From NCBI GenBank assembly GCA_038049695.1, contig CP142458.1, positions 44,671,501 through 44,735,500 on the forward strand: a stretch of 64,000 bases of DNA. The letters run 5' to 3'. This stretch comes from Cinnamomum chago. Its lineage: Eukaryota > Streptophyta > Magnoliopsida > Laurales > Lauraceae. The notes beneath the pieces were generated by a model, which did no database searches, was not told the origin of the DNA, and saw only the letters and a program-made list of their open reading frames with translations. Below are positions 45,180-60,514 of the stretch, piece after piece. Position 1 is the first letter of the stretch; every line of letters begins with the position of its first letter. Position numbers and translations under genes: made by a program.

Positions 45180-47300
45180 CAAAGATTTAACTATTAGGTA
45201 CAAGAAGAAGATGGTTTATCTAAGTGAGGGTCAACTTCAAGGAAAGGATTAGATTCATATAACTATAAGGCTCAATATGATCAAATTACCAAAAGAGAGC
45301 TAGGTCAATGGGAAAAGCAATCATGGATATCAATTGGAAAAACAAAGAATACCAATTGAGATGTAAGGATATGACTATTAAATCAATCACTCTAAAATGG
45401 ATTTAAAAGTATAACTATTATGAGAAATCCAAATTAGAGCTATCCATGATGCAATGGGGTTTATTAATCATAGCATCAAATAATCTAACTATGGAAAGCA
45501 TATGCTATGAAAATCTTGAACTCATTTCATTCCATCAAAAAAATATGACTTTTAAAGTGCAAGATGAGTGAAATGAAATTCAAGCATGAAGCCAACCTCA
45601 ACTAATAACCAACCAATATTATGAACACATAAACATGGTGGTCATGAGATATACCTATGTGAGCAAAAAGAGGTGGCAACATGAGCATTATGATGCTAAT
45701 GGTGTGTGACATGGAACAATCATATTACTTATCAAGTTCAATCCAATGCACACAAGGTTTATCACATTCACAAGAAATCAAATCAATCAAACATTATACG
45801 AATTGAATCCAATTGAATTTGATAACATGATAAAGAGCAAGAATGTGACAAAATTCCATCAAGCATCATAAATGCATATTCATCACTTTTAAAGATTTAA
45901 CTATAGAGCATAGTGATGAACAAGATAAATTGCAATGCACAAGGATATGACTTTGAAATGCATGCAATTTATAAAGTGACTAAATCATATGAATTCAACA
46001 TCTAAGATATCCATCAAACATATAGAAATATGAGGAACAGATTTCAAAGAGTTTCATATGATCAAGAACACTACTATGAAGTTGAAACATGTATAAGGAT
46101 AATATCACTTAGAGAAAATACATGAATCAACATCATAACCATCCAAAAAGAATATGACTAGAAAGCATAGAGGATGGATTTGAGTTCTAGTATGGTTTCA
46201 ACAAATATAATAAATACCACAACCATACATAGAACAATTTGACATTTGCATAGAGAGGATCAATCAACACTCAAGATCTAACTCATACCAATCATCAAAA
46301 GAATATAACTATTTAAGCACAAGAAGGTATGAGGTTAAAAGGATCAATCTATCATGTAACATCTCCACTCTTAGCAAATGTACTAAGCTTACAATGCAAT
46401 GAAAAAGGATATGAGGTCTATACCAAATGAACTTAGCACATTAAATCACATATGTACTTATTAGGCTCAAATGCAAGATTTTACTATAAAGCACATAAAC
46501 ACTCATTAATTTGCATTAATGAAACTATATACCAAAATAGGCACAAACATGCAAATCAATGAAACCATATCCAACCATGCAAAGTAAGACAACAAAATCA
46601 ATTTGCATAAAGAATGTAACTAATAGAGCAAAGATGCAAATTGTTTGTAAGAATTATTTCCTTCCAAATGATATAATCATAATTAGGCACAAGGAAATAA
46701 ATTCAAGGAAAATGCTTCTAGAAATATAACTAATAAAGCTTAGAACATTCTCCAAAGTTTTTCAAATCACTTCAATGTATGAAGTTCCAACAAAGAATCA
46801 TTTATAGAATTAAGAGCAAGTGATTTTGAAAAACAAAAGGTGTACTATTGTAAGATTTTCAATTTTTGAAACAATAGACACTCACAAATTTTCCATATCA
46901 AAAGATATAACTTGTAAATCAATGGAAAACTAAAGTTGCTTCAAATCATTTGATTTCCAAAAAGGATATAACTATGACAATCATCAAATGATTTTCCAAC
47001 ATCAATTGATCATGAAAAACTAGCTATGAAAGCATTTGTAATCACAATCAATTGATCATGAATAGATATGCACTACAAGAGATATAACTATATGAACAAA
47101 ATGCAAATCCATCATGTAAGTAATGCAACCAAAGGATTTTGAAAACCATGAGATATAACTTAAAAGTTCATGAAGACAAAATCAAATGATCACATAGAAA
47201 CATTGCATTTTAAAAGATGTGACTATAAAGAAACAAAATGCAAATGTAACATGACCAACAAAAAGATATAACTAAAAAGCATAGGTTGGTCTAGGGGTAT
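45180..47300 (-). repeat. Hairpin array with shared loop motif (F)
   Basis: About twenty copies of an RRATATAACTATWARGCA-like motif, many in hairpin loops. Clear stems: 45,879-45,887/45,912-45,920 (9 of 9); 46,599-46,608/46,634-46,643 (10 of 10); 46,654-46,663/46,691-46,700 (10 of 10); 46,943-46,954/46,983-46,994 (12 of 12); 47,205-47,211/47,235-47,241; 47,253-47,259/47,285-47,291. Several correspond in order and stem sequence to hairpins of element E. No protein frame exists here. Confidence 0.8.
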
Positions 47301-47565
47301 CAAGGCCTTAAGGTTACTCAAATAGTCTACCTTTGAAAATACACCTAAGGTCTTGAAAATGTGTCCTTGAGAGATCAGTTTGAGGACTCACCAACTCTAG
47401 AAGATATAACTTAGAAAAGTCTTAGAGTGGTGCAAAGAGGCTAGGGAAAAACATTTTCAAACATAGTGGAAATCTTTAAAACGATATGCAATAAAAACAC
47501 AACACTAGGGTTCAAATCTAGCAAGGATCAACTCCGGGTTGTTAAGCCCTAAAATGGAGTAACCC

Positions 47566-47577
47566 GCTCTGATACCA
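47566..47577 (-). promoter_or_regulatory. Primer-binding site, tRNA-Met type (F)
   Basis: The minus strand reads TGGTATCAGAGC two bases after the 5' LTR. 47,301-47,565 is leader with no other feature seen. Confidence 0.88.
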
Positions 47578-47579
47578 CT

Positions 47580-50163
<2,584 letters not shown>

Positions 50164-50604
50164 TCAAAATATTCCAGGAAAATTCAATGTTTGGGCCAAA
50201 CTCACATAAGCCTGCCTAAAAAATGGTTCTGTTTCAGACTCTGGAACTTGGATCCAAGCATGTTGGATGAGGGTTGTGGTTGAACACCTTAACACAAATG
50301 GTAGTCTGATTGTGAAGTCTAATCCTTCAGGAATTGGGCGAACCATATAAGACTTAGGAGGAACATTGTCCTAGCCTTTTCAAGCCATGTTAAGGCTGGG
50401 GGCTGCTAGAGCTGAGATTTTATCAAGTAGAGAAGGGTAATATTTTCTTAAATTCATGTTACAGGTTCCCTTGCTTATCAAAGCTGATTCAGTTAATGCT
50501 TTAAAGTGGGTAAAAATATGTGTTACTTCTCCTTGAAGAATGTTGCCAATTGTTAACATTGTGAGGGCAATTCCTTCCTGAGATTTCCTTTGCTCGCATT
50601 CCAA
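50164..50604 (-). other. Coding-like segments of unknown origin in CACTA-2
   Basis: Two adjoining minus-strand frames, 50,604-50,380 and 50,346-50,164, have balanced amino acid composition: SKGTCNMNLRKYYPSLLDKI, then PEGLDFTIRLPFVLRCSTTT and HAWIQVPESETEPFFRQAYV. They may be one captured piece. I do not recognise the family. 50,605-51,408 shows nothing I can name. Confidence 0.35.
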
Positions 50605-51408
50605 GGGATTAAAGTGAGGAAGAAGAAATCATTTGAAAGAAGTGGTATTCTTGCAGGATATGATTGTTCACACGTGGGACTTGGTAAGACTCTTGTAATT
50701 AGGATTCTTCTGTGTTCTTTTTTTGTAAACTGTCTTATAGACAGCTTTGAGTGATGGATGCTGACCTAGTGAACATGCTAAGAAAAAACTAGATTTTACA
50801 TTAATAATTGTAGGGACCCATGAGATTCACAATATTATGCTTTATATTCAGAATTCATGAATGCATAATTAATTGAATCATTTTACAAAGCAATTCAATC
50901 AGACGTCCTCAAAAATCTATCTTCGTAGTATTGACCTATGAGATTTCTAGTAAGTAAGCCATCCACAACAAGCAATTGAATATGTAAATCAGTAAATCAC
51001 ACCAAAGCCAAACTTTGGTATGATGAACCACATAAAAATCAGTGAACAGAAAATGCAGAAACAGAAGGTGCACACACAAAAAGGACCTAATTGAAACCCT
51101 AGAACCTTCAATCCATCATCTTGAAACTTGTCCGTCCCAATCGAAAAAAACAAAAAAAAAAAGAAAAGAAAAGACTCGCCCAAACCCAAATCTCCTTTCC
51201 TGCTTCCCGACTCCTAGCCCAATCCATCCCACCCATCGTCACCGAGTAGCCCCACAAAAATGGATCATGAATTTTGATTACTTTTGAAAGAAACAACAAC
51301 AATCAGACAGGCATATGATCTAACGCATTGAGATGTATATAAAAGTAAAACTTTTTTTTTATGTCAACAGGCATAACTGATGAAAACCAAATTGTGGGGC
51401 TTTTGAAA

Positions 51409-51606
51409 TCAGACCTGGCAAAGCACATCCATAGTCTGCCCGGAACCTTCAGGAAGGAGCTTGACCCGGAACTTCTGCACTCCATTTTTCACATTCAATT
51501 CTGAATCATTCCATGCAACTAAAAGAAGTTCCAGGAAGTCGCAGTGAATGCCCATTTTCCACCCAAATTGACTTTGACATGAAATTCTCACCGTACAACC
51601 CTTCAA
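51409..51606 (-). other. Possible captured exon of unknown gene in CACTA-2
   Basis: The minus-strand frame encodes GCTVRISCQSQFGWKMGIHC, ELLLVAWNDSELNVKNGVQK and FRVKLLPEGSGQTMDVLCQV, ending at a possible donor CCAG|GTCTGA. The composition looks protein-like, and strand and direction agree with the other captured exons. Family not recognised. Confidence 0.4.
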
Positions 51607-51729
51607 ATCGGAATCAAGGGGCTGGGATCACCAACCTCACAGTTGAGACAACTCCACCCCCTCCTCCCTCTCCAAAATCCACCACGCATAAAATGCCCAA
51701 ACCTCATTCTGCAGCCATGTTTCAAGGAA

Positions 51730-52140
51730 AAAGAAAAAGACAAGAAGAAATGGAAGAACAGAAGGGGCGGGACCCACATACCTGGCAAGTTCTCCCTCTT
51801 CTTCTCTGTTGACCGCGCCTGGCCTACACCTGAAACGGCAGCAGCAGGGGTAACACAAAAAAAAAGAAAAGAATGGAAGATGGCAGGAAGTGCGATCCAC
51901 ATACCTGGGCTAACTGGCGAGCTCCCTTCTTCCTCCTCCCCTCACTCTGTTGTCACTCTCCCTGCTCCCCACTCGGCCTCCACCTAAAAACCATGGCAGG
52001 GGATGTGATGCTCGGTTTCCACCTCAAACCATGGCAAAGAAGTTAACAAAAAAAGAAAGAAGATAAGAAATGGAAGAAGAGAAGGGGCGGCACCCACATA
52101 CCTGGGCCACCAGCTGGCGAGCTCCCCCTCTCTCTCCTCC
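51730..52140 (-). repeat. Three leader-like repeat units in CACTA-2
   Basis: Three units share GAAGGGGCGG-type and CTGGCGAGCTCCC words, and each has the minus-strand word CCAGGTATGTGG (51,774-51,785, 51,897-51,908, 52,094-52,105), a strong-looking splice donor. The GC- and CT-rich composition resembles plant 5' leaders. As the most upstream part of the captured region on the minus strand, this is a candidate promoter/first-exon area. Inference only. Confidence 0.5.
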
Positions 52141-52533
52141 CTCCTCTCGGGACGAGATGAGATGAGGGATGCGATGAGAGGGCTGCTGGGCGTGGTGATG
52201 AGAGGGATCGTGAGATGGAGACGATGAGAGGGCGCAGAAGGGGTTTGTCGATTGAAAATTAGGGAAAATAGAGTGGCGCGGAAGGGGTTTCGGCTTGAAA
52301 ACATATTCAGAAAAGAATTGCTAATGCGCAGGCAAAAGAAAATAAAGGCGCTATCGTATTATAGATTTGTTTTGTGTGTGTCGCGTTATAGAAAAGTGAC
52401 ACAACAAACCTCATCTTTATTTACTCCTCCTCTAAAGTGACACATTAGACCATACTGTGTCACTTTATTGTAAAAGCGACACAAAAACTCAATTTAAAAG
52501 CGAGACTAAAAGTCTTTTTTTTTTGTAGTGCAT

Positions 52534-52936
52534 CCATTCAACTCTAAAAATATCTCATTCCATGTACAAGTTTGATACAGAATTTAAACACTAATTAGAG
52601 GAAAACATAGAAGTCCCAATTGGCCTCTCCATGCACAGAATTGTTGTAGAAATTCTGACATTAACCAAGCTGAAAACAGAGATTTAGAGAAAGATTTCCA
52701 GCATTCTTAAAACATTAGTAAACCAGAGATCTTCATATTAATATAAACGAAACCATATAAAAGGGCTGAACATAAATTCTTTGCTAGAAAACTTCTGTAA
52801 ATCAGACCATACACGGCTCAAATAATCATTCAAATGAACTAATATTTTTAAACCAGAATTTAACATAATAGAATCATAAAGATATCAATTCTAAAATGCA
52901 TCCTCACTATCTTAAAACAAAACAGAAATAGAAACA
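52534..52936 (-). mobile_element. D3 LTR, second part
   Basis: Lies between the right target duplication of CACTA-2 and the left LTR of element G. Position and AT-rich composition fit continuation of the D-like LTR interrupted at 37,364. No coding feature. Confidence 0.5.
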
Positions 52937-55928
52937 GAAAAATCCGAGAACTTCCAAGATCGTAGATCCGCAGTGAGGTCCAATTTAAAACTTTTGAACA
53001 ATATAATATCAATGGTTAAATTGCGGAAGCATAAAAAGTGAAAAGGAAGCAATAGGTATCATGATATATCAAATAAGAGCAGAACTGTAGTCTAGTTTAA
53101 AAGTATTAATTGAAAGAACAAAGTTTAGTTACATTTTGACTGCTACCCAGCTCACTACAAAATCGCTTAAAACCCAAACAAAGATAAACACTCAAAGCCC
53201 GGGTACTGGCTCTCCAATCTCCGACTCGACATCTGGATCGGCCGGTCCCCAATCGTAATCTCCAGCTACGGGCGCCTCTACGAGCGCAAGCGCATCGTTC
53301 GCGTACTCGGGGTCGAGACCTAAGCACCAAAATGGGTCAGATCTAAAGATCTGGCAAGTCACAGTAAACAAGTAACATAGGACATATATATCAAAAGAGT
53401 AGAGACAATTACACAGTTTAAGGAATATCAAGATACAAGATCTAGGCAGTTGAGCAAGATAAACATATAGAATCAGGACAATATGTAACATCTAATCTAA
53501 TACAATATGGCACATTCACACGAGATGGATACCGCTGGATATTATGCCGCGGCTCTCCCATACTGAACACAGTCACGGCGGGAAATCTCACCAGTGCTTG
53601 GGATAACTAACCCCGCAAATAACTCTACAGTCTCACCACACTCATCACTAGGGGAGATTGGATTCGGTATCACATCGTCCGTCTAAAAACATAGCTCATC
53701 ATGATAGCTCTCTCAACACTCATAAATAGCTCCTACCAGGGATGATCAATCCAAAGGCTGAGCTTAAATCAACCGAGTGAATGTCTATGCCGACTCGATG
53801 AAACTCTAAAGGTCTCTGTCTGCCTAGGCTTTGCCTTGCATGAACAAGGTCCTAACATTGTCTCTAAGAGGTTCCAATATCAAATCAGTCCCTGGATTAC
53901 AATCCAAGTCCAAACCCACTCGTTGGATCCATACAGACGCCCATCAAACACATGGCCTGGTCTTAGACAGTCCAAACGAGGTAACAAGTCCATAACCAAA
54001 GATATCATGTTCATTCTCGTTCACAATGAGTTATATGTCTAATACATTTCACCTCTCCATTCTAAGGGTACTCATCCATACTTAGGCCATAAAAGGGCCC
54101 GTCTAGCCACAGACACGAGTCATTGTTCTCCCAATCACACATCGGGTCACCTCTAAGATATCCTAGGTTCAGGCCATCAATTTCCATTTAATTAACAGTT
54201 ATCAGCTACAGTAAGGATATAAGAGTGACAGTAGTAAGAAAGGTGAAGTATGAACTTCAAATATGAGAATCAATAGGGAAAATAACAATAGTCCAACCTA
54301 GGTAATGGACCACAATCAGGTCCAGGCCCATCTCAGGTAATTTGATCTCTAAATGGAATCTCAGATGCCAAAGGATACTGTGTTTGGTGCTCCTGAAGTT
54401 ACGGGCATCATTGATAACGTTTAAAGATCGAATCATCGTAGATTATACGACCAAAACCCTACTTGGTGGTCCCCACGAGTCAAGGTTGAGCCACACCATT
54501 GACTCGGGCATGGCACATCAATAGAAGTCCATTTGGATGGTCAATGGGCCCCACAAACGATCACAACTTCAGAATACTGAAAACTGGGAAAATCACTATA
54601 CACAATGTCCTCGGTCGACCTGGCACAGGGCTCGATCGACCGGGTACACTGGATGTTGACCGCCAGGTCGACCCTGGTGGAGTGTGCTCGGTCGACCTCC
54701 TGGCCTAGTCGGTCGGCCGAGTGCATTGGGAAAAATTGGGTCAAGTCCCTGGGAGACATGGTCTGATTTCAGGGGCTTCACGTTTGCTCGGTCGACCTCC
54801 TGACCTAGGCGGTTGACCGGGCATACTGAGATCCAGGAGATTGATGTCCCAACTCTCAGGCATTTCTGCTGCAGGTCATGTGTGCTCGGTCTACCGAGTA
54901 CACAGGATTTCTAGATCTGAGGGAAATCTAACTCACAGTCATTTTTCTACAGAACCTGTGTGCTCGGTCGACCTGGAGCATGGCTCGGTCGACCGCGCAC
55001 ACTGAATTGTCAGTCCGTAGGAAAAATAACTGAGACTTGTTTTTTCTCAGGTTTTAGTGTGCTCGGTCGACCGAGTACAAGCATCCTGCACAAAAACCCA
55101 GATTTCAGGGTTTCTTCCTTTCAACCCATTTTTCCGTTAAAACTCTTCCAATCTCGCCCAAACATCACCAAGTCAATAGAAAACATAAAAACACTTCAAT
55201 ATACTACCATCCAACACCCAAACGGGCCATTGATCTTCCAAATGGGCAATCCCATCCATCAATGCCACAAATCCATCAATACTAAGCTCATAGGTAGATC
55301 TAGCACATGTACATTAACTAAATTGAAAATGCAGAATCAAGGAAATAGAAACATATATTCTATGTTAAATATGTATGCTGCACTTGCCTTGTTTGAAATG
55401 GAAGGTTGTAGAGAGAGAAAGAAAGAACCAAGCCAATGCAAGTAGAAATCCCAGCTCCTAGGGTCTTCTCACTCACAAAACCAACTCAGAACTCAGGTCT
55501 AGAAGAGAGAAAGGAGAGGGGAAGTGAAGAAGATGAATAGTAGCTAAGGTATAGTATGGGAAAATGTGCAGTATATATAAGTTAGGGGTTTGGCTGGGGA
55601 CTGAAATACCCTTTTAGTTTGTATAGGATTAGGGTTAGGGTAGAGGGCATTTAGGTCTTTAGGGGAAGGTTCTAGACGAGTCTTTCATGGATACCCCCCT
55701 ATGGAAAATACTAATATCTAGCTAGGGCCCTATCTCACTAGCTAACCCTAGAAATTGCAAAAGACCCATATTAACTCTATTATTAACACAGCTAGACTAA
55801 TCTAACTAAAACTTAGGAAAGTATATAACTACCCTTACTAACCCCTTAATTAGTATAATTAGCTAATATATACTATTAAATATTATTCAAATTTCAAATT
55901 GAGGGCCCACAAGGGGTGGGGCCTCACA
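52937..55928 (-). repeat. Element G 3' LTR
   Basis: Ends GGGGCCTCACA on the plus strand. Relative to the other LTR its left end lacks about 75 bp. It contains the CAGATC/GATCTG hairpin at 53,338-53,353, a GGTCGACC palindrome cluster at 54,613-55,072, and TATATATAAG-type sequence near 55,570. Confidence 0.85.
54613..55072. promoter_or_regulatory. Palindrome cluster GGTCGACC (G 3' LTR)
   Basis: GGTCGACC or close variants start at 54,613, 54,634, 54,666, 54,690, 54,711, 54,790, 54,811, 54,966, 54,987 and 55,065. Pairs 54,613/54,634, 54,690/54,711, 54,790/54,811 and 54,966/54,987 are all exactly 21 bp apart. The other LTR repeats this at 62,471-62,977. On the minus strand the cluster is 0.5-1 kb downstream of the LTR TATA box. 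Confidence 0.75.
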
Positions 55929-56074
55929 TCACTCCCTCCTTTAAAACATTTGGTCTCCAAATGTAAAAACAAAGTTAGAGCATACCTGAGGTAAAAGATG
56001 TGGATAGTCCTTCTCCACCTGGTCACGTAGCTCCCATGTAGCCTCTTCCAGAGTGTGATGCTCCCACTGAACCT

Positions 56075-57316
56075 TTACCCACTTAACGATTCGGGTCCGG
56101 AGCACCTGCTCCTTGGTATCGATGACAGCAACTGGTCTGGCAACGTACGAAGCGTCTGGTTGGATATTGAGTGGTTGATGATGAAGAATGTGCTAGGGTC
56201 CTCCACGTACTTCTTCAGCATAGAGACTTGAAATACATCGTGCACTCCTGATAGCTCTAGCGGTAGCTGAAGCTTGTAAGCAACGTCTCCGATCCTTGAC
56301 CTGTTCTCGAGCGGCCCGATGTATCTCCACGCTAGCTTACCCTTCTCGCCAAACCTAAGGGTACCTCTAGCTGGGGAAACCTTCAAGAATACCTTGTCTC
56401 CCTTCTGAAACTCAAGAGGTCTGCGCCGGTTGTCTGCATAGCTCTTCTGTCGGTTGCAGCTTATCTTCAGGTTCTCAACTATCTGTCAAACCTTCTCGCT
56501 GGTGTCGCTGACTATGGATGGTCCATGGAAACTCCTGACACCAACTTCTTCCCAACAGACCGGGGTCTTGCATTTCCTTCCGTACAGAGCCTCGAACGGT
56601 GCCATCTTGATGCTCGAATGGTAGCTGTTGTTGTAGGCAAACTCTCAAAGAGGTAAGGAATCTTCCCAGTTCTCTTTGTAGTCCAAGACACACGCTCTCA
56701 ACATGTCCTCTAGTGTCTGGTTGGTACGCTCGGTCTGCCCATCTGTCTGAGGATGATAAGCGGTGCTGAAACTCAACTTGGTACCCAAGGCCTGCTGTAG
56801 ACTCTCCCAGAAATGGGAAGTAAAACTCGGGTCTCTGTCCGAAACATTCGAGGTTGGAACTCCGTGTAATGAAACAATCCTGTCCACATACAGCTTAGTA
56901 AGGACATCGAGCCCTGCCTTCATCGAAACTGGCAAGAAGTGAGCTGACTTAGTCAGTCAATCCACAATCACCCAAATGCCATCATGGCGTTTCCTGGTGG
57001 TTGGGAGTCCTGCAATGAAGTCCATGGTAATATGCTCCCACTTCCACTGGGGTATGTTGAGCTGGTGAAGTAGTCCTGGTGGCTTATGGTGTTCGACCTT
57101 GATCTGCTGACACGTCAAGCACCTGGAGACATAACGTGCGATTTCTTTCTTCATGTTGTTGCACCAGTAGTAGCTCCTCAGGTTCTGGTACATCTTGGTG
57201 CTGCCGTGGTGAATCGAATATCTGCTATGATGTGCATCTGTTAAGATCTCGTCCTTCAGCTCCTGAATATCCGGCACGCACAATCTGTCCTGATAGTAGA
57301 GCACTCCCCCAATCAA
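56075..57316 (-). pseudogene. Element G integrase
   Basis: The minus strand shows the zinc-binding region (HHSRYSIHHGSTKMYQNLRS, CLTCQQIKVEHHKPPG), the catalytic core ([60 protein letters not shown]) and the C-terminal GPLENRSRIGDVAYKLQLPL with VSMLKKYVEDPS, typical of chromovirus integrase. Broken. Confidence 0.9.
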
Positions 57317-57340
57317 TCTGAACTCTGACCTCTGGTCAAT

Positions 57341-58237
57341 CTACTCGATCACTCTGACAAGCTTTGGATCGTTGCGTTGGTTGTCCTTGACCTTTCCTAG
57401 CAACTCTAGTTCCCATGCGGACATGGTAGCAAGCATGACCCTTCCACTGAGCGGCTGAAACTGGACATCTAAGCTACTGAAGACATCGGTCCACACACCC
57501 TCTGCTGCTAGAAAACTGATGAGGGCGGTCCTCCTACTCAAAGCATCTGCTACGACATTCGCCTTAACCGGATGGTATTTGATAGGGAAGTCATAATCTT
57601 TGATGTACTCCATCCATCTCCTCTGCCAGTTGTTGAGGTCGTTCTGAGTAAACCAGTACTGCAAGCTGCGATGGTCAGAATGCACTTCAAATTTCTCCCT
57701 GTAAAGGTAGTGTCGCCATAACTTCAATGCAAAAACAACCGCTGCTAGCTCCAAGTCGTGAGTAGCGTACTTCTTCTTGTGCTCTTTCAACTGGTGTGTT
57801 CCATAGGTAATGACTTTCCCTTCCTGCATCAAAACACAACCAAGACCGGTCCCTAAAACGTCGGTGAAGACTACGAATCCACCATTACCGATAGGTAAAG
57901 ACAAGATTGGTGCTGTCGTCAGTCTCTCCTTCAGCTCTTGGAAGTTGTTCTCGCAAGCATCAGTCCATACAAATGGTGCATCTTTCCGCGTCAGCTTGGT
58001 CAACGGGGCTGAAATCGTGGAGAAGCTCTTGACGAATCTGCGATAGTAGCCTGCTAACCCGAGAAAACTCTGAATCTCTGCGGCATTCTTCAATCTCGCC
58101 CAATTCATCACTACTTTTATCTTCGCTGGGTCCACTGCTAGTCCGTTCTTGGAGATGATATGTCCGAGGAAAACTACTTGCTCCAACCAAAACTCGCACT
58201 TGCTAAGCTTCGCATACAACTGGTTGTCGCGTAACAA
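57341..58237 (-). pseudogene. Element G RNase H and RT C-terminal part
   Basis: The minus strand encodes [40 protein letters not shown], then RNase [58 protein letters not shown] and [12 protein letters not shown]. This is the standard Gypsy connection and RNase H region. Confidence 0.9.
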
Positions 58238-58858
58238 CTACAGAGACATCCTCAAATGCTGCTCGTGCTCCTCTCTGGACTTGGAGTAGACCAACACATC
58301 GTCGATGAACACAACTGTGAAGCTGTCGAGGTACGGAGCGAAGATCTTGTTCATCAGGGACATGAACACTGGTGGTGCATTCGTCAATTTGAACGGCATC
58401 ACAAGAAACTCGTAGTGGCCATAGCATGAACGAAACGTTGTCTTCTGCACATCTTGCTCTTTGACTCGCAGCTGATGGTATCCCGATCTCAAATCTATCT
58501 TCGAAAAGTACTGCGCACCCTAAAGCTGGTCGAAGAGCTCGTCAATCCGAGGAAGAGGATACTTGTTCTTCACTGTTGCCTAGTTCAGTTGTCGATAGTC
58601 AATGCACATCCTCATCGATCCATCCTTCTTCTTCACAAAGAGTACTGGTGCACCCCACGGCGACACGCTCGGCCTGATGAAGCCTTTGTTTAGCAACTCC
58701 TCCAACTGGGTCTTCAACTCTCGTAGCTCTACCAGAGCCATGCGATAAGGAGCTCTGGAAATCGGTGTTGTGCCTGGTGCAAGCTCAATGGTGAAGTCGA
58801 CTAACAGGTGGTAATCCCGGGATCTCGTCAGGAAACACATCGGGGAACTCGCAAACAA
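58238..58858 (-). pseudogene. Element G reverse transcriptase core
   Basis: Shows [71 protein letters not shown] and the catalytic [11 protein letters not shown] (YVDD-type box). Gypsy type. Broken. Confidence 0.9.
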
Positions 58859-59408
58859 CTGGGATCTCCTCTACTCCTCTGGTCGGCTTATCTTCCGAGA
58901 TGAACGCGATGTAGCCTTCGCAACCTGATTTCATCAATCTCTCAGCCTTCAGTGCCGAAATCACTCTGGTGCTGGGCCGCTTCCTCTCGCCCACGAACTC
59001 GATCGTGTCATCCGATCCGTCGATGGAGAGTCTGACTATCTTCTCAAAGCAATCCATCACTGCTCAGTATCTAGCCAACCAATCCATCCCCAAAATGACG
59101 TCGAAGTAATGCATGGGTAGCACGATCAGATCTGCAAGCAAAATGCACTCCCCAATCTGCACTCGGCATCTGGGGTGGTAAGTCTGACACACCATACTCC
59201 TACCCATTGGTGTGGACACAACTAACGTACAAGGCATTGCCTCTCCTACCCCACCAAGAACTAAAGCAAATGATGATGACACATACAAATGTGTCGCTCC
59301 TAGATCAAGCAACACCCTAGCAAGATGATCACTGATAGAAAGAGTACCTTCCACCATGTTGCATGCGGCCTCTATGTCCTCGTGAGTGAGTGCGAAAGCT
59401 CGACCCAC
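58859..59408 (-). pseudogene. Element G protease and linker
   Basis: LARVLLDLGATHLYVSSSFA is the aspartic protease active-site region (usual LIDSGATHSF), followed by FDVILGMDWLARY, the conserved end of Gypsy protease. The linker toward the reverse transcriptase contains [19 protein letters not shown], also standard. Confidence 0.88.
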
Positions 59409-59498
59409 AGCCTAGGGCCTCTGCTGCTGGCCATGGTGCCTCTGATGACTTCCTCGATGGTACTGCTGTCCCCGAGGCTGCTGAGGTGCGCGTGCCTG

Positions 59499-60514
59499 CT
59501 ACTGTGCACTGTACTGCGGCTGAGGTGCTAGTGCAACCTGATGTACTGGCGGAGCCGCTGGAGCTGGAGCTCCCGGAGGTGCTGGAAACTGAAGCATCGG
59601 GGGCTGATGCTCGCGGAGTGGGCAGTGCCTAGATATGTGCCCATGCTCACCACAGTCGAAGCATGCCCTAGGCCTGCGGTACTGCTGATGATGATGATGA
59701 TACCGCCCCACCTAGCCTGGTGGCCTCTGCCTCTAGAGTGGCTGTCGCTGCGGAATCACGGGTTGCTGCTTGATTGGTGCAATCCGGAGCCGTTTCTGCT
59801 GACAAATAGCCCCTAGTCGTTGAAGATGCTCCTCTGCCCAATAAGCTCTCCTCAAGGCCTCCTCATAGGTAGGTAGCTCAATACAAGTCATCGCCAGCTG
59901 GATCTCCTCCCTCAATCCATCAACAAACCGCCGAACCCTCTCGGCCTCTGACGTAAGCAGTGCCTCTGTGAAACGGGACAGCTGAGTGAAACGGAGCTCG
60001 TAGTGATAGACAGTCATACTGCCCTATTCAAGTGTCTGGAACTCCCTGAGCTTACGCTCTCTGACATGAGTGGGAATAAACTTCCTAAGGAAGTCTGCCT
60101 TGAAAGCAGTCCATGCCACCTCATCTCCTATCGCCTGATCCTCCACCAGTCCTCTGCCATGCCACGAAACATGTATGCTGCCAACTGCACTCTATGGCGC
60201 CCAGAGCACTCGAAGACCCTGAAGATCTTCTCCATACGGGCAATCCAGTCGTCCGCAACCATGGGGTCATCTGTGCCGGTAAACTCTGGCGGTCCCCTCT
60301 TAAGAAACCTCTCAAATATAACGTTTGGGTCCGCCTCCCGAACATGTACGTCCACTGAGGCTGGTGGGACCACCCTCTCGATCACCTCTAGGACCTGCGT
60401 CTGGAACTGCGCAAAGTCCTCCGTCTGCTGCTGATGTGCGGTCGTCTGGGCCTCCTGCGCGACAAGGAAGGCTCGTAGAAATCTCTCAAAAGCGATGCTC
60501 GTGGCCGGACTCAT
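59499..60514 (-). pseudogene. Element G Gag
   Basis: The minus strand begins MSPATSIAFERFLRAFLVAQ, with PEFTGTDDPMVADDWIARME and AAYMFRGMAEDWW (capsid region), then RFTEALLTSEAERVRRFVDG and the knuckle CFDCGEHGHISRHC near 59,660. The order is normal for chromovirus Gag. Broken. Confidence 0.88.
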
